From NCBI GenBank assembly GCA_963844235.1, contig CAWJNF010000004.1, forward strand, positions 1,192,176 to 1,256,175: a stretch of 64,000 nt of DNA, given 5' to 3'. How positions within the stretch are numbered: the stretch's first letter is position 1; each line of letters starts with the position of its first letter. Shown here one piece after another: positions 53,926-62,589 of this stretch. The position numbers and the translations under genes were made by a program. The stretch is from CAWJNF01 sp963844235. GTDB taxonomy: Bacteria; Actinomycetota; Thermoleophilia; Gaiellales; Gaiellaceae. The notes beneath the pieces were generated by a model. It searched no databases. It was given only the letters and a program-made list of their open reading frames with translations, and was not told the DNA's origin.

Positions 53926-54800
53926 GCCGGGCGCCCCCGTTCGTCGATGCTGGCCGTGAGGACTCCGTACAGCTCGGGCCGCCGCTGTCCGAAGAAGTCC
54001 ACCTCGTATGGGTCGGGAATGCCGCCGCTCGGCTGCCGGACCCGCACCTTCGCGCGGGCGTCCGCCAGGTCGAGCTCAGCGGCGACGAGCTCGTTGCCCT
54101 CGGGTCGCGCCTCACCGAGGACACGTCCCGCCGGTCCGGCAATCTGGCTGCGCCCGTCGTAGCTCCAGCGCCCGTCGGGCCCGGTAGCGTTCGCGTACAC
54201 CACGTACGCGCAGTTCTCGTAGGCGCGAACGCGGATCAGGTGGTCGGCGTACACGCCTATCCCCTTTGGCACGCACGCGGAGATCGCGACGATGTCCGCG
54301 CCCTTCAGCACCGCGACGCGGGCGGCCTCCGGAAAGATCATGTCCGCACAGATCAGCATGCTGACCCGCCCTGCGCTCGTCTCCACGACGTCCGGCTCCC
54401 GGTCACCCTGGCTCACGAAGCGATCGACGCCCAGGCAGGGCAGATGCAGCTTGCGGATAACGCTGCGCACCTCGCCGCGGCGGTCGATCAGCGCTGCGCT
54501 GTTGTACAGGTCTGACCCCTCGCGTTCGACGAAGCCGACGACGGCGTTCACGCCGAACTCCGTGCAGCGCTCCGACACCGAAACGAGCGGGGGCGCATCC
54601 AGCGTCAGCGCACTGGCAGCGCACTCCGCCGCTGTCTCGTGTCCGTATCCCGTGAGGTTGCACTCCGGGAACACGACGAGCTGTGCACCAGCGGTTGCGG
54701 CCTGCTCGAGCAGCGCCAGCGCCCGTTTCAGATTGTCTTCTGGGGCTCCGGCGCGCGACTCGTGTTGCGCCGCAGCGACGCTTGCCCGTCCGGGGGTCAC
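53886..54800 (-). CDS. Carbon-nitrogen hydrolase (nitrilase superfamily)
   Basis: A 304-residue enzyme from GTG 54800 with the superfamily triad: Glu46 (QLVVFPECNLTGYG), Lys117 (VIRKLHLPCLG) and Cys151 (VSMLICADMIFPEAARVAV). Members cleave amides, N-carbamoyl groups or nitriles. The frame is open to 54929, but the extension is Arg-rich and unlike the family. It is the first gene of the operon with HyuA, HyuB, selenoprotein, partner and TrxR-like protein, and plausibly releases ammonia/CO2 or an amino group from a ring-opened product, as N-carbamoylputrescine amidases do. Confidence 0.9.
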   Translation of the reverse strand: MTPGRASVAAAQHESRAGAPEDNLKRALALLEQAATAGAQLVVFPECNLTGYGHETAAECAASALTLDAPPLVSVSERCTEFGVNAVVGFVEREGSDLYNSAALIDRRGEVRSVIRKLHLPCLGVDRFVSQGDREPDVVETSAGRVSMLICADMIFPEAARVAVLKGADIVAISACVPKGIGVYADHLIRVRAYENCAYVVYANATGPDGRWSYDGRSQIAGPAGRVLGEARPEGNELVAAELDLADARAKVRVRQPSGGIPDPYEVDFFGQRRPELYGVLTASIDERGRPACALTAQAGDEGV

Positions 54801-55114
54801 GACGCCGCCTCGAACGCGCCTTCCGTACACATGGCGCCTGAGTATCAGATCGGTGCCTGCCCCGCAAGTTGGAGCCGGCGTCGACCGGCAGCCCTGGCGT
54901 CGAACCGGACCCATTCGCGCGGAGCTCACGGCGCTGTTGCCGAGAGCTCAACTTCCTCGCTGTCCTCGCCGACCAGGGGAGGCCTCGGGCGGCCCGCTGG
55001 ACTCTCGCCGAAGAGCCGCTCGCCCAGGCCGGTCAGAGCGGCGACTGACTCTCCTGCTGCGTTCGCGCTTGGATCAGGTTCGGATAGAGCGCGCGGGGGT
55101 CGCGGACGAGGCGG
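54801..55114. other. Gene-free gap upstream of the selenoprotein operon
   Basis: This stretch has no credible coding frame. It probably holds the promoter of the minus-strand operon that starts at 54800; I see no clear -35/-10 pair, repeat or riboswitch. Confidence 0.5.
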
Positions 55115-56341
55115 CTACGAGATATATCCCGCGGCCGCCAGGCTTTTCTCGACGATGTCGACCTGGAGCGCCGGATCGGCGGCGGGGATGTAGCGCTCCT
55201 CGAACCCGAGCTCGCGCAGCACGATGTTGCGCCCGCGCGCGATCGCGGCGGCCTTGTAGTGCGCGATCGCGCGGTTGCAGCCCTGGCGCCCGAACCCGCA
55301 GTCGGAGCTGAGGCAGAGCTTGTCGGCGTCAATCAGCTCGAGGGCCCGGCGGATGTCCGCGGCCACCTCCTCGGCGCTCTCGACCTGGAGCGTCCGGTGG
55401 CTGAGGACGCCGATCGCCACCTTCTTCGGGAGGCGGCCCTTCCACGGGCGGAAGAGCTCGAGGTCCATGAAGCCGTTGTCCTTCGTCTCGAGCGTCCACA
55501 CGTCGCCGCGCATCCGCTCGAGGTAGATCTCGATCGAGTTCGCGTACGAGGAGACGTCGACGATGCGCTGCATGTTCGGGTTGCCCCAGCACGTGTGGAT
55601 CCAGACCTCCACCTCGTCGAGGCCCTCCAGGCCCGCGTTCCACACGTCGACGAGGAAGTCGATCATCTCGTGGTCGGGGTCGTCCTTCGCGTAGTAGTGG
55701 ACGAGCGGCTCCTCGATCTGGATCACCTGGCAGCCGGCCGTCTGCAGCTCGCGCAGCTCCCGGTTCAGCGCCATTGTCATGTCCCAGATGAGCTGGCGCT
55801 TGTCGTCGTCGTACACGTCCGTGTGCACGTCGAGGTAGCCGTGGATGCACTGCGGCGAGATGGTGCCGAACTTGACCGGCTTGCTGGTGCGCTGCTGCGC
55901 GAGCCTGTGGATCTTCGCGTACTCGAGCGGCGCGAGCGGGTTGTGCTCGACCTTGCCGACGACCCACGGCCAGCGCCAGCCGGTCAGGATCTCGTTTATC
56001 AGCGTCCCGGGCTGCGGGTCGAATATCCGCCAGCGCGTCTGCTCGGTCTGGAGCTCGTCGTGGGCGAGCCCGCGCCAACGCTCGACGGGGTAGTGCGCCC
56101 ATGAGTGGCCGGCGAAGTCGTCGTCGTGAAAGTAGTCGCCGTTGGTGAGAATGTCGAGCCCGGCCCGCTCCTGGTCGTCGAGCACCACCGAGAGCGCGTC
56201 GGGGAACTGCTCGCGGTAGACGTTGTCCAGCATCGCCTTGTCCAGCGGGCGACCCCACAAGCCGGCCGTGAACCACCGCGGCCGCGGCCACGATCCGGTG
56301 ACTGTCGCCGGAAGCATGAGATCCTTCGTCGCGGTAAGCAT
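55115..56341 (-). CDS. MetE-like cobalamin-independent methionine-synthase-family methyltransferase
   Basis: A 408-residue zinc-dependent protein of the MetE C-terminal/UROD-like barrel. PATVTGSWPRPRWFTAGLWG opens the barrel, TNGDYFHDDDFAGHSW follows, IQIEEPLVHYY provides the Glu of the folate/homocysteine site, EVWIHTCWGN gives His-x-Cys and LCLSSDCGFGRQG the second zinc Cys. It is short because the MetE N-terminal half is absent, as in archaeal core MetE and epoxyalkane:CoM transferases. ATG 56341 or GTG 56392 may be the start. It could methylate or dealkylate a thiol; adjacency to a selenium operon is suggestive only. Confidence 0.85.
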   Translation of the reverse strand: MLTATKDLMLPATVTGSWPRPRWFTAGLWGRPLDKAMLDNVYREQFPDALSVVLDDQERAGLDILTNGDYFHDDDFAGHSWAHYPVERWRGLAHDELQTEQTRWRIFDPQPGTLINEILTGWRWPWVVGKVEHNPLAPLEYAKIHRLAQQRTSKPVKFGTISPQCIHGYLDVHTDVYDDDKRQLIWDMTMALNRELRELQTAGCQVIQIEEPLVHYYAKDDPDHEMIDFLVDVWNAGLEGLDEVEVWIHTCWGNPNMQRIVDVSSYANSIEIYLERMRGDVWTLETKDNGFMDLELFRPWKGRLPKKVAIGVLSHRTLQVESAEEVAADIRRALELIDADKLCLSSDCGFGRQGCNRAIAHYKAAAIARGRNIVLRELGFEERYIPAADPALQVDIVEKSLAAAGYIS

Positions 56342-56758
56342 CTGACCGTGGAGATGACTGGACGAGGTTGACGATCGATCATAACCCGCCACCGCCCTGC
56401 CTATTACCTCTCCGTGCTGAGCTCGATCGTCGCTGGCGACGGCCCGGCGTAGCTGGCCACTCCGGACCGATCGTCATGCAGGCGGAGGTCTAACCGGGCG
56501 TGCCGACGGCGCGAGCGGGACGAGGCTTTCACGACGAGTCGCCAGTCTCGAGGCCATCGCTTGCACGCCGTTCAACTCGCGGACGATCTGGCCGTACTTG
56601 AGCCTGGTGGTCGGCGCACGGCCCGCGCGTGCGAGGTGAGCCTCGAATGCAGCGGCGAGCTCATGGCGGGGCGCGGGCTCGTTGGGACCCACGACTGGTC
56701 CCAACCAACTTGTCCTAATTTGGCCATGATTGCTTCCTCCGTTCCCTGTTAGCCTCCC
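56342..56758. other. Non-coding or degraded stretch
   Basis: No recognisable gene. A 76-codon open frame on the minus strand (56474-56704) contains a helix-like HLARAGRAPTTRLKYGQIVR but has no convincing ribosome site or family match. It may be a remnant of a phage/integrase-type or DNA-binding protein. Confidence 0.4.
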
Positions 56759-56763
56759 GCGGC

Positions 56764-57285
56764 GTGGACGACGACGAGCTCCTTGGTCTCGCGGAGGTTG
56801 CGCACGTGCTCGCGGTGTCCCGGCGGACTGCGTCGCGCTACGTCAAGCGGCCCGACTTCCCTCAACCGGTCGGCCGGCGGCGGGCGACTCCCATTTGGCG
56901 GCAGGCTGATGTCGAGACATGGGGACGGTCCCATTGCAGCGACTCCGAGATACCGGCGTTCGAGCGCCCCTCGGCCATCAGCGCCAGCACCTCGCGCTCG
57001 CGCGGCGTCAGCTGCTCGAGCGGACCGACGCGGACGAGGAGCTGGGACACGATCTCCGGATCCATAGCCGTGCCGCCCTCGGCCACGCGCCGCAGCGCGT
57101 CGGTGAACTCCGAAACGTCGGCGACGCGGTCCTTGAGGAGGTACCCGACGCCGCCGTGCTCGTCGGCGAGGAGCTCTCGGGCGCAGGTCTGCTCGACGTA
57201 CCGGGAGAGCACGAGAACGGGCAGACCGGGCAGCGCGCCGCGCGCCTCTGCGGCGACGGCAGGGTTGAGGCTTGGCAGAACATGA
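56764..57285 (+). pseudogene. Truncated AlpA/excisionase-like HTH protein fused to foreign sequence
   Basis: The first 57 residues (LLGLAEVAHVLAVSRRTASR, then PQPVGRRRATPIWRQADVET) form a helix-turn-helix plus wing of the AlpA/excisionase type. From about 56936 onward the frame runs antisense through a response-regulator fragment and loses all sense. The gene therefore looks cut and rejoined to unrelated DNA. No strong ribosome site precedes the start. Confidence 0.5.
56936..57270 (-). pseudogene. Fragment of a LuxR/NarL-type response regulator
   Basis: The minus strand encodes LPGLPVLVLSRYVEQTCARE, GGVGYLLKDRVADVSEFTDA, LRRVAEGGTAMDPEIVSQLL and the beginning of the HTH (QLTPREREVLALMAEGRSNA). 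The phospho-acceptor part at the front and the end of the HTH are missing, so both termini are truncated. It lies opposite the HTH remnant at 56764. The two together mark a rearrangement breakpoint. Confidence 0.65.
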
Positions 57286-57291
57286 GCTCGG

Positions 57292-57717
57292 ATGAGCCGA
57301 GCCGTTGAAGAGTCCAACCGCCGCATGCTGCGTGCGCGTGACGCGATGGACCGCGATTACGCGATGCCGCTGGACATCCCGACCCTGGCGCGGATCGCCT
57401 ACGTCTCGGAGGCCCATTTCATCCGGACGTTTCGTGCCACGTTCGGTGAGACGCCGCACCGCTATCTGCAGCGCCGCCGCGTCGAGCGAGCGATGTTCCT
57501 GCTCAGGGAGACCGATCGCAGCGTGACGGAGATCTGCTTCGACGTGGGGTTCGCGAGTCTCGGGACGTTCAGCCGAACATTCACCGACGTCGTCGGCGAG
57601 CCGCCGACCACCTATCGGTGGCGGGCCGCCGACCTCAGAGCCGTCCCGGCATGCTTCGCGAAGGCGTGGACGAGACCGAGCAGTTTTGGAGAAGCGAGGG
57701 CGCGGCGCGACGAGTAG
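57292..57717 (+). CDS. AraC-family transcriptional regulator (DNA-binding domain only)
   Basis: A 141-residue regulator with the two helix-turn-helix units of AraC proteins: PLDIPTLARIAYVSEAHFIR TF-type first HTH, then RRRVERAMFLLRETDRSVTE and ICFDVGFASLGTFSRTFTDV as the second. There is no ligand-binding domain, as in small AraC regulators that sit beside VOC genes. It begins 22 bp after the response-regulator fragment and ends 10 bp before a VOC gene, so the pair is probably cotranscribed. Confidence 0.88.
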   Translation: MSRAVEESNRRMLRARDAMDRDYAMPLDIPTLARIAYVSEAHFIRTFRATFGETPHRYLQRRRVERAMFLLRETDRSVTEICFDVGFASLGTFSRTFTDVVGEPPTTYRWRAADLRAVPACFAKAWTRPSSFGEARARRDE

Positions 57718-57727
57718 CCTGGCCCTC

Positions 57728-58189
57728 ATGCCAAACAAGATCACTCATACACAGGTCTATGTGCTCGATCAGGACGAGGCGCTCGATTTCTACGTGGGCA
57801 AGCTCGGCTTCGAGCTGAACACCGACGCGGACCTCGGCTTCATGCGCTGGCTGACCGTCAACTTCCCTGGTCAGCCCGACCATCAGCTGCTGCTGGAAAG
57901 GCCCGGCCCGCCGGCCCACGACGACGCGACGGCCGAGCAGATCCGCGAGCTGGTGACCAAGGGCGCGATGGGCATGGCGGCCATCATCGCGGTGGACGAC
58001 GTCCACAAGACCTACGAGGAACTGGTCGCCGAAGGAGTCGAGTTCACCGAGGAGCCGACCGAGCGCTTCTACGGAACCGACTGCGGCCTGCGCGACCCGT
58101 TCGGTAACCACCTCCGGATCGGCACGCCCAAGGAAGGCCCGACCGAGCTCCCCGATCCAGCCCAGTTCGCCGCAGAGAGTACCCCCTGA
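57728..58189 (+). CDS. VOC-family (glyoxalase/bleomycin-resistance-like) protein
   Basis: A 153-residue vicinal-oxygen-chelate protein. KITHTQVYVLDQDEALDFYV begins the first module, MRWLTVNFPGQPDHQLLLER follows, and IIAVDDVHKTYEELVAEGVE with GTDCGLRDPFGNHLRIGTPK closes the second, including the usual DPFGN turn. ATG 57728 fits the domain start. It sits directly downstream of the AraC-type regulator, a common pair in actinobacteria, where such proteins may bind antibiotics or act on aromatic or glutathione-like substrates. Confidence 0.9.
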   Translation: MPNKITHTQVYVLDQDEALDFYVGKLGFELNTDADLGFMRWLTVNFPGQPDHQLLLERPGPPAHDDATAEQIRELVTKGAMGMAAIIAVDDVHKTYEELVAEGVEFTEEPTERFYGTDCGLRDPFGNHLRIGTPKEGPTELPDPAQFAAESTP

Positions 58190-58819
58190 TCCCAGCCCGG
58201 TCCAGTTAGCGAGAGCCCCTCAGCGCGGGCCTTTCTCGTCCCGGCGCCGGCTCCCAACTGGCTCGTGGTCGTATCAGTCGCGCCGGCGGCGCACGCCGTA
58301 TCGCTACGGACGACGTCCCATCGAGCGCCTCTCGCCGACTGTCGATCCAGCCAAAGCAGAGCGCGCTCATGTCCGATCGTGTTCTCGGAGCTCGTCGGTC
58401 GTGGCTACGTGATTCCTTCCTGATTTGCCACCGCCGACGTCAGTGCCCTTCGAACCGGGCGACGACGGCGATACCGCCGGGCGTGGGGCGGCCTCGCGAA
58501 CGTTGCATCGATGTCGGGCGGGCCGAAGAACTTACAGGCCACGAGCTCGAGCGCGGCAGCGAGGTCTTCGGGCGGCTCTCGGAGGCGGATGTCGGACGCA
58601 GCTGGGTACTGGACGACCTTCAGCAGCCGTCGCTCTTCCGCCTCTACCGAGCTACGGCCTCGGACCACTACCTGCTGATCGCCGGCCGCGACCCTGAGCT
58701 CGGCACCGGCGTCGACCGCCGCGAGCGCGTCACACCGGCCTAGCGAGCCGCTGCTCGCGGGCGATGAGTCTGCGCCGCCCGAACGGTCCATAGAGAAGCT
58801 CACCGGAAAGGAGGTCCAC
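58190..58819. other. 630 bp without a recognisable gene
   Basis: Open frames exist on both strands (for example plus 58369-58743) but none shows family motifs, a good ribosome site or clear coding character. A degraded gene is possible. The last bases hold the strong ribosome site of the next gene. Confidence 0.4.
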
Positions 58820-59623
58820 GTGACCGTGGGCGCAACCATCGAAGCGGCGCGTTCGGCGGACGGCACCTCGATCGCCTTCGAGCGGGCCGGGACCGGGCCG
58901 CCTCTCATCCTCATCGACGCCGCACTGGGCTTCCGCGGCTTCGGCCCGATGGGGCCGCTGGCCGCCGAGCTCGCATCGAGCTTCACGGTGATCACCTACG
59001 ACCGCCGGGGTCGGGGCGAGAGCATGGACACTCCGCCGTACGCGGTCGGGCGGGAGGTCGAGGATCTGCAGGCGCTCGTCGAGGCCGCCGGCGGGTCGGC
59101 GTTCGCGTACGGCTTCTCGTCGGGCGCGGTCCTGCTCCTGCACGCGGCACTCTCCGGGATCGCCTTTCCGAGGCTCGCGATGCTCGAGCCCCCGTTGGCG
59201 CTCGACAAGCCCGACGAGTCCGATCTCGGTGCGGAGGTCGCCGAGCTCGTTGCGGCAGGTCGGCGCGGCGACGCGGTCGAGCACTTCAACAAGAGCATCG
59301 GCGTTCCGGAGGAGATGCTGGCCGGGATTCGCGACGCGCCGTTCTGGCCGACGCTCGAGCAGGCCGCGCACACGCTCGTCTACGACACCACGATCACGAG
59401 CTCGCTGCCGCTCGATCGGGTGTCAGCGATCACCCCTCCTGTCCTCGTCCTCACCAGCGAGCAGAGTGACGAGCGGCTTCCGACCTGGGCGCGCTGGCTC
59501 CGCGAGACACTTCCAAACGCCTCGCTCCGCACGCTCGAGGGCGAGTGGCACGGGGTCGCGCCGGAGGTCCTCGCTCCCGTACTTGGGGAGTTCTTCACCC
59601 CCGGCTGGTTGCGGCGTACATAA
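58820..59623 (+). CDS. Alpha/beta hydrolase
   Basis: A 267-residue hydrolase from GTG 58820, preceded by a near-perfect AAGGAGGT site. LILIDAALGFRGFGPMGPLA is the oxyanion-side strand, ITYDRRGRGESMDTPPY is typical of the family, and the nucleophile elbow is YGFSSGAVLLLHAA (Gly-x-Ser-x-Gly). The acid is near VLVLTSEQSDERLP and the His in LEGEWHGVAPEVL. It is cytoplasmic; the substrate is unknown. Confidence 0.9.
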   Translation: MTVGATIEAARSADGTSIAFERAGTGPPLILIDAALGFRGFGPMGPLAAELASSFTVITYDRRGRGESMDTPPYAVGREVEDLQALVEAAGGSAFAYGFSSGAVLLLHAALSGIAFPRLAMLEPPLALDKPDESDLGAEVAELVAAGRRGDAVEHFNKSIGVPEEMLAGIRDAPFWPTLEQAAHTLVYDTTITSSLPLDRVSAITPPVLVLTSEQSDERLPTWARWLRETLPNASLRTLEGEWHGVAPEVLAPVLGEFFTPGWLRRT

Positions 59624-59669
59624 CGCCAACCGACCCGCGAGCGCTCCTGCGGCAAACCGGACGATCTAG

Positions 59670-59710
59670 ACTGTCGCAGGTCAGTGGATAGAACATCCAC
59701 GACTGCCGGG
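59670..59710. repeat. Possible tRNA-like remnant beside tRNA-Arg
   Basis: TCAGTGGATAGA, the D-arm sequence of the tRNA gene at 59754, is repeated here about 80 bp upstream, followed by a sequence that does not fold as a tRNA. It could be a trace of an integration or duplication event. Confidence 0.3.
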
Positions 59711-59753
59711 AGCAGGAGTCAAAACACCAAAAGCCCTGCAAATCGGTCCTTTT

Positions 59754-59825
59754 GCCCCCGTAGCTCAGTGGATAGAGCAGCGGTTTCCTAAACCGCGTGC
59801 GCTGGTTCGATTCCGGCCGGGGGCA
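59754..59825 (+). tRNA. tRNA-Arg (anticodon CCU)
   Basis: A complete 72-nt cloverleaf. Acceptor GCCCCCG pairs with CGGGGGC, the D-arm is GCTC-AGTGGATA-GAGC, the anticodon arm GCGGT-TTCCTAA-ACCGC carries CCT, and the T-arm is GCTGG-TTCGATT-CCGGC with discriminator A. CCA is not encoded. Arg-CCU reads AGG codons. Confidence 0.95.
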
Positions 59826-60014
59826 CTCGATCTTCCACCTGCAAATAGTAGGTAGCCCAGGCGAGGGGAGAGCTGGGAGGAGGCTTCGCGGCCGCGTAAA
59901 TGGCGCACACGCTATGCCGCTGGAGCCGCGCAGGAGTGCCGGCGGCGGCCCTCCGAAACCGCGCCCGACCACCGACATCCGAGAGGCAGCGAAGCTCGAC
60001 CGCGCCGGCGTGCT

Positions 60015-60726
60015 TCAGCGCTGCGGCGGGTTGCCCGGCGGCTCCGGCCCTTCTGGACCCGAGTCCGGCGGCTCGGGCGGGGCTGGGACGCCGCTCGCAC
60101 CCGTCGCAGGAGGTGCCCCCGGTTGCAGTGCCTCCTGGAGGAGGAGGCCGCTCTCGTCCACCCAGAAGCGGCGTCGCTCGCCACCGCGCGCGAGGACCGC
60201 CTCGGCCGTGCCTTGCGACTCGATCACCCAGCCCTGCGCCATCCACCCGCCGAGCGCAGCCATGAGGATCTGCTGGCGCTCGACGAGCGAGCGCGGCTCC
60301 GGCCCGTCTTTGCGCCGACGCATGAGAGCCACGAGCAGCACGATCACGGCGAGCACGGCGACGCCGATCAGGGCCCAGACCCACGGGTCGATCCCGCCGT
60401 CGTCGGTGTCGGAGGCGGGGTCCCCGCCGGCCTCCGGGGCCGGTTCCTCCGCCGGGGGCGGCTCCTCCGCCGGGGGCGGCTCCGCGGCCGGATGGCGGCT
60501 CCTCGGCCGGCGGCGGCTCCTCGGGAGCGGGCGGCTGGTCGGGCCGCTCGCCCTCGCCGATCCCGCCGCCGCCTTCGGGGAGCGTGCCTGTGAGCCTTTC
60601 GTCGAGGACGGAGGACGCTCCTTCTGGGATGTTCTCCCCGCTGCCGCAGGCCGAGAGGCCCACGAGCGCGGCTGTCGCCAAGAGCACGAGGGCGGCTCGA
60701 ACGCTCACGGGTCGCGAGCGACGCAC
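60015..60726 (-). pseudogene. Membrane-anchored Pro/Glu-rich lipoprotein, one frameshift
   Basis: The N-terminus is a lipoprotein signal (RAALVLLATAALVGLSACGS), followed by a spacer and a Pro/Glu/Ala repeat (QPPAPEEPPPAEEPP). Near 60490 the repeat region shifts frame, and the second frame continues with more of the repeat, a membrane segment (MLAVIVLLVALMRRRK) and a small domain with QQILMAALGGWMAQGWVIES. The combined protein has about 235 residues. The repeat is a likely place for slippage or sequencing error. Its function is unknown. Confidence 0.6.
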
Positions 60727-61104
60727 TGGCTGGCGTCGGCTGCTCGTCTTGACCGGCGTCGCGGTATCGATCGCTCCATCCCCTCCGGAGGTCGCCCTCG
60801 CCCGACTCTAGAGCGCGACCCGGACGAGTGTCTCACGCCCATGCGTTCGCGTTTCCCTGCGCTAGCTGGGTGCCCGACGCCGGGATGAGCTAGTACACGG
60901 CGGCCGGGATCCCCGGCCCCCCGGTCCGAGCTCAGGCTCACGCCGCGAGGGAGTCCCTGACCCCCCCGACCCGAGGTCTGCGCGCCAAGGCCGCGACGGG
61001 AGGCCTGAAATTCGACGTCGCAGGTCCGCTTCAACCGGCTGCAAGTGGCTCGCAAGCGTGCAGCTGCATGCTCGGTCGGTCCAGACGTCGCGGAGGAGGC
61101 GAAG
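60727..61104. other. Intergenic region between divergent surface-protein genes
   Basis: No recognisable gene. The last 20 bp hold the GGAGGAGG-like ribosome site for the next gene. The rest is GC-rich with C/G runs and no clear terminator or repeat. Confidence 0.4.
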
Positions 61105-62589
61105 GTGAGAGGGCTCTACATGCTGGTTGTTCTGCTCGCTGTCACTGCGGCCGCAGTTGCTGGGTGTCGCTCCGAGCATGTGGCACGGGATTCCGTCACG
61201 CCCGCGGCCGCCGCACCGAGAGAGGCCCAGATCGTCGGCGACGTTGCGGGAGAGACGGGTTCAGAGTCGGCGGGGACCTCGGACGAGCCGGTGTCCGCAT
61301 ATGGGACCTGGTCGGAGCCGGAGGTCATCCCGGGGACGAAAGGGGCATCCTCCGTCGAGATCGGCATCGACGCGGCTGGAAACGTCGTTGCAGCCTGGCT
61401 GGGCCGCCGCCGCGTGGTTGAGCTGGCGATCCGCACGGCCGAGAGGGGCCGCTGGTCAGCGCCGCTGCGGATGCGGCGGGCCGGTGAGTACTCGGGACTG
61501 TCGCTGGCGGTTGCGCCCAATGGGGCCTTCGTGCTCGCCTGGCACGGCGTGCACCGGCGAACGGCCTTCGCGGTGACGGGCTCCGTCGCGGTAGGAGCCC
61601 GCCGGCCCATGGCGATCGAGAACAGCAACGAGCAGCCCGAGGTGGCGATCTCGGCAGCCGGCATGGCAACTGTCGCCTGGTCGTCGAGATCTGCCGACTC
61701 CGGCGTGTACCCCTCTAAGACCAGGGTTCTCACCCGACGGGTGAATGCGCAGACCGGCGCCTGGGAGCGAAGCGTGGGCTTTGCCACGCGCTGGCAGGGA
61801 AACGTGGCGGCGGTCGCAGTGAACGCGACCGGGGATGCGGCGTTGCTGTGGGACTCCTGCTGGTTCGATCACGGCTCCGAGAACGGTTGCGCTTCGCTTC
61901 GGGTGGCGACCCGAGCGGGGGGCACGGCGACGTGGACGGCGACACCGTTCGCAGCGGACGCCTACTACTTCGCCACGGCAGGCGAGGGACGAGCTCTAGG
62001 GATCGCCGAGGACCGCTCGCCGACGATCGTGTGGGCTGGCGCGGACGAAAGCGTCCACGCCGCATCGCCCCGTGACGGCGGTTGGACCAAGACAACGGTT
62101 TCAGGGCCGGACGTCTACGTCCACCCGTCGTTCTCCGAAGGCGTCGCCCTCGACGTCGACGAGCAGGGCCGAGCCGTCGCCGCCTGGCGCGGAAGTCCGT
62201 ACCCCTGTGAGGAGTCCCCAGCCATCGAGGTGACCGTCCGCGACGATGGCACAGCCCCGTGGAAGGCCTCGCGGCGGCTCGCCACCTTCGAGTACGGGGA
62301 CCCGTGCGAGCCTGCTTCCAACCCCACAGCTGTGCTCACCCGCGACACGGCGCTCCTCGCCTGGCGCGAGTACAGGGCGCCCGCCTCGGTCGTGCGGCTC
62401 CTCTGGCTGAGCCCGGGTGAAACAAGACCTGCTGACACCGTCTCCTTCGACGCGCCCGGATGGTCCGCTGTCGACACGCCTGGATCGGTCGGCAAGCCTA
62501 GGCTGACCGCCAACGAAGGCGGGCTGGTCGTCGCGGCTTGGAGCGACGAGCGAGGCGCGGTGGCCACCTTCAACCGCGTCGAGCCATGA
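61105..62589 (+). CDS. Predicted exported lipoprotein with beta-strand repeats
   Basis: A 494-residue protein from GTG 61105, after GGAGGAGG. The signal LYMLVVLLAVTAAAVAGC ends in a lipobox. The mature part repeats short beta units around Asp-Ala-x-Gly-x-Ala-x-Ala-x-Trp (IDAAGNVVAAWLGRR, ISAAGMATVAWSS, VNATGDAALLWDSC, VDEQGRAVAAWRGS), spaced about 60 residues apart. This resembles beta-propeller-type extracellular proteins of actinobacteria. Its stop overlaps the start of the next gene (ATGA). Confidence 0.8.
   Translation: MRGLYMLVVLLAVTAAAVAGCRSEHVARDSVTPAAAAPREAQIVGDVAGETGSESAGTSDEPVSAYGTWSEPEVIPGTKGASSVEIGIDAAGNVVAAWLGRRRVVELAIRTAERGRWSAPLRMRRAGEYSGLSLAVAPNGAFVLAWHGVHRRTAFAVTGSVAVGARRPMAIENSNEQPEVAISAAGMATVAWSSRSADSGVYPSKTRVLTRRVNAQTGAWERSVGFATRWQGNVAAVAVNATGDAALLWDSCWFDHGSENGCASLRVATRAGGTATWTATPFAADAYYFATAGEGRALGIAEDRSPTIVWAGADESVHAASPRDGGWTKTTVSGPDVYVHPSFSEGVALDVDEQGRAVAAWRGSPYPCEESPAIEVTVRDDGTAPWKASRRLATFEYGDPCEPASNPTAVLTRDTALLAWREYRAPASVVRLLWLSPGETRPADTVSFDAPGWSAVDTPGSVGKPRLTANEGGLVVAAWSDERGAVATFNRVEP

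Noticed and set aside
56474..56704. A 76-residue minus-strand gene
   Set aside because: No ribosome site, neighbours or family match; recorded only as part of the degraded stretch.
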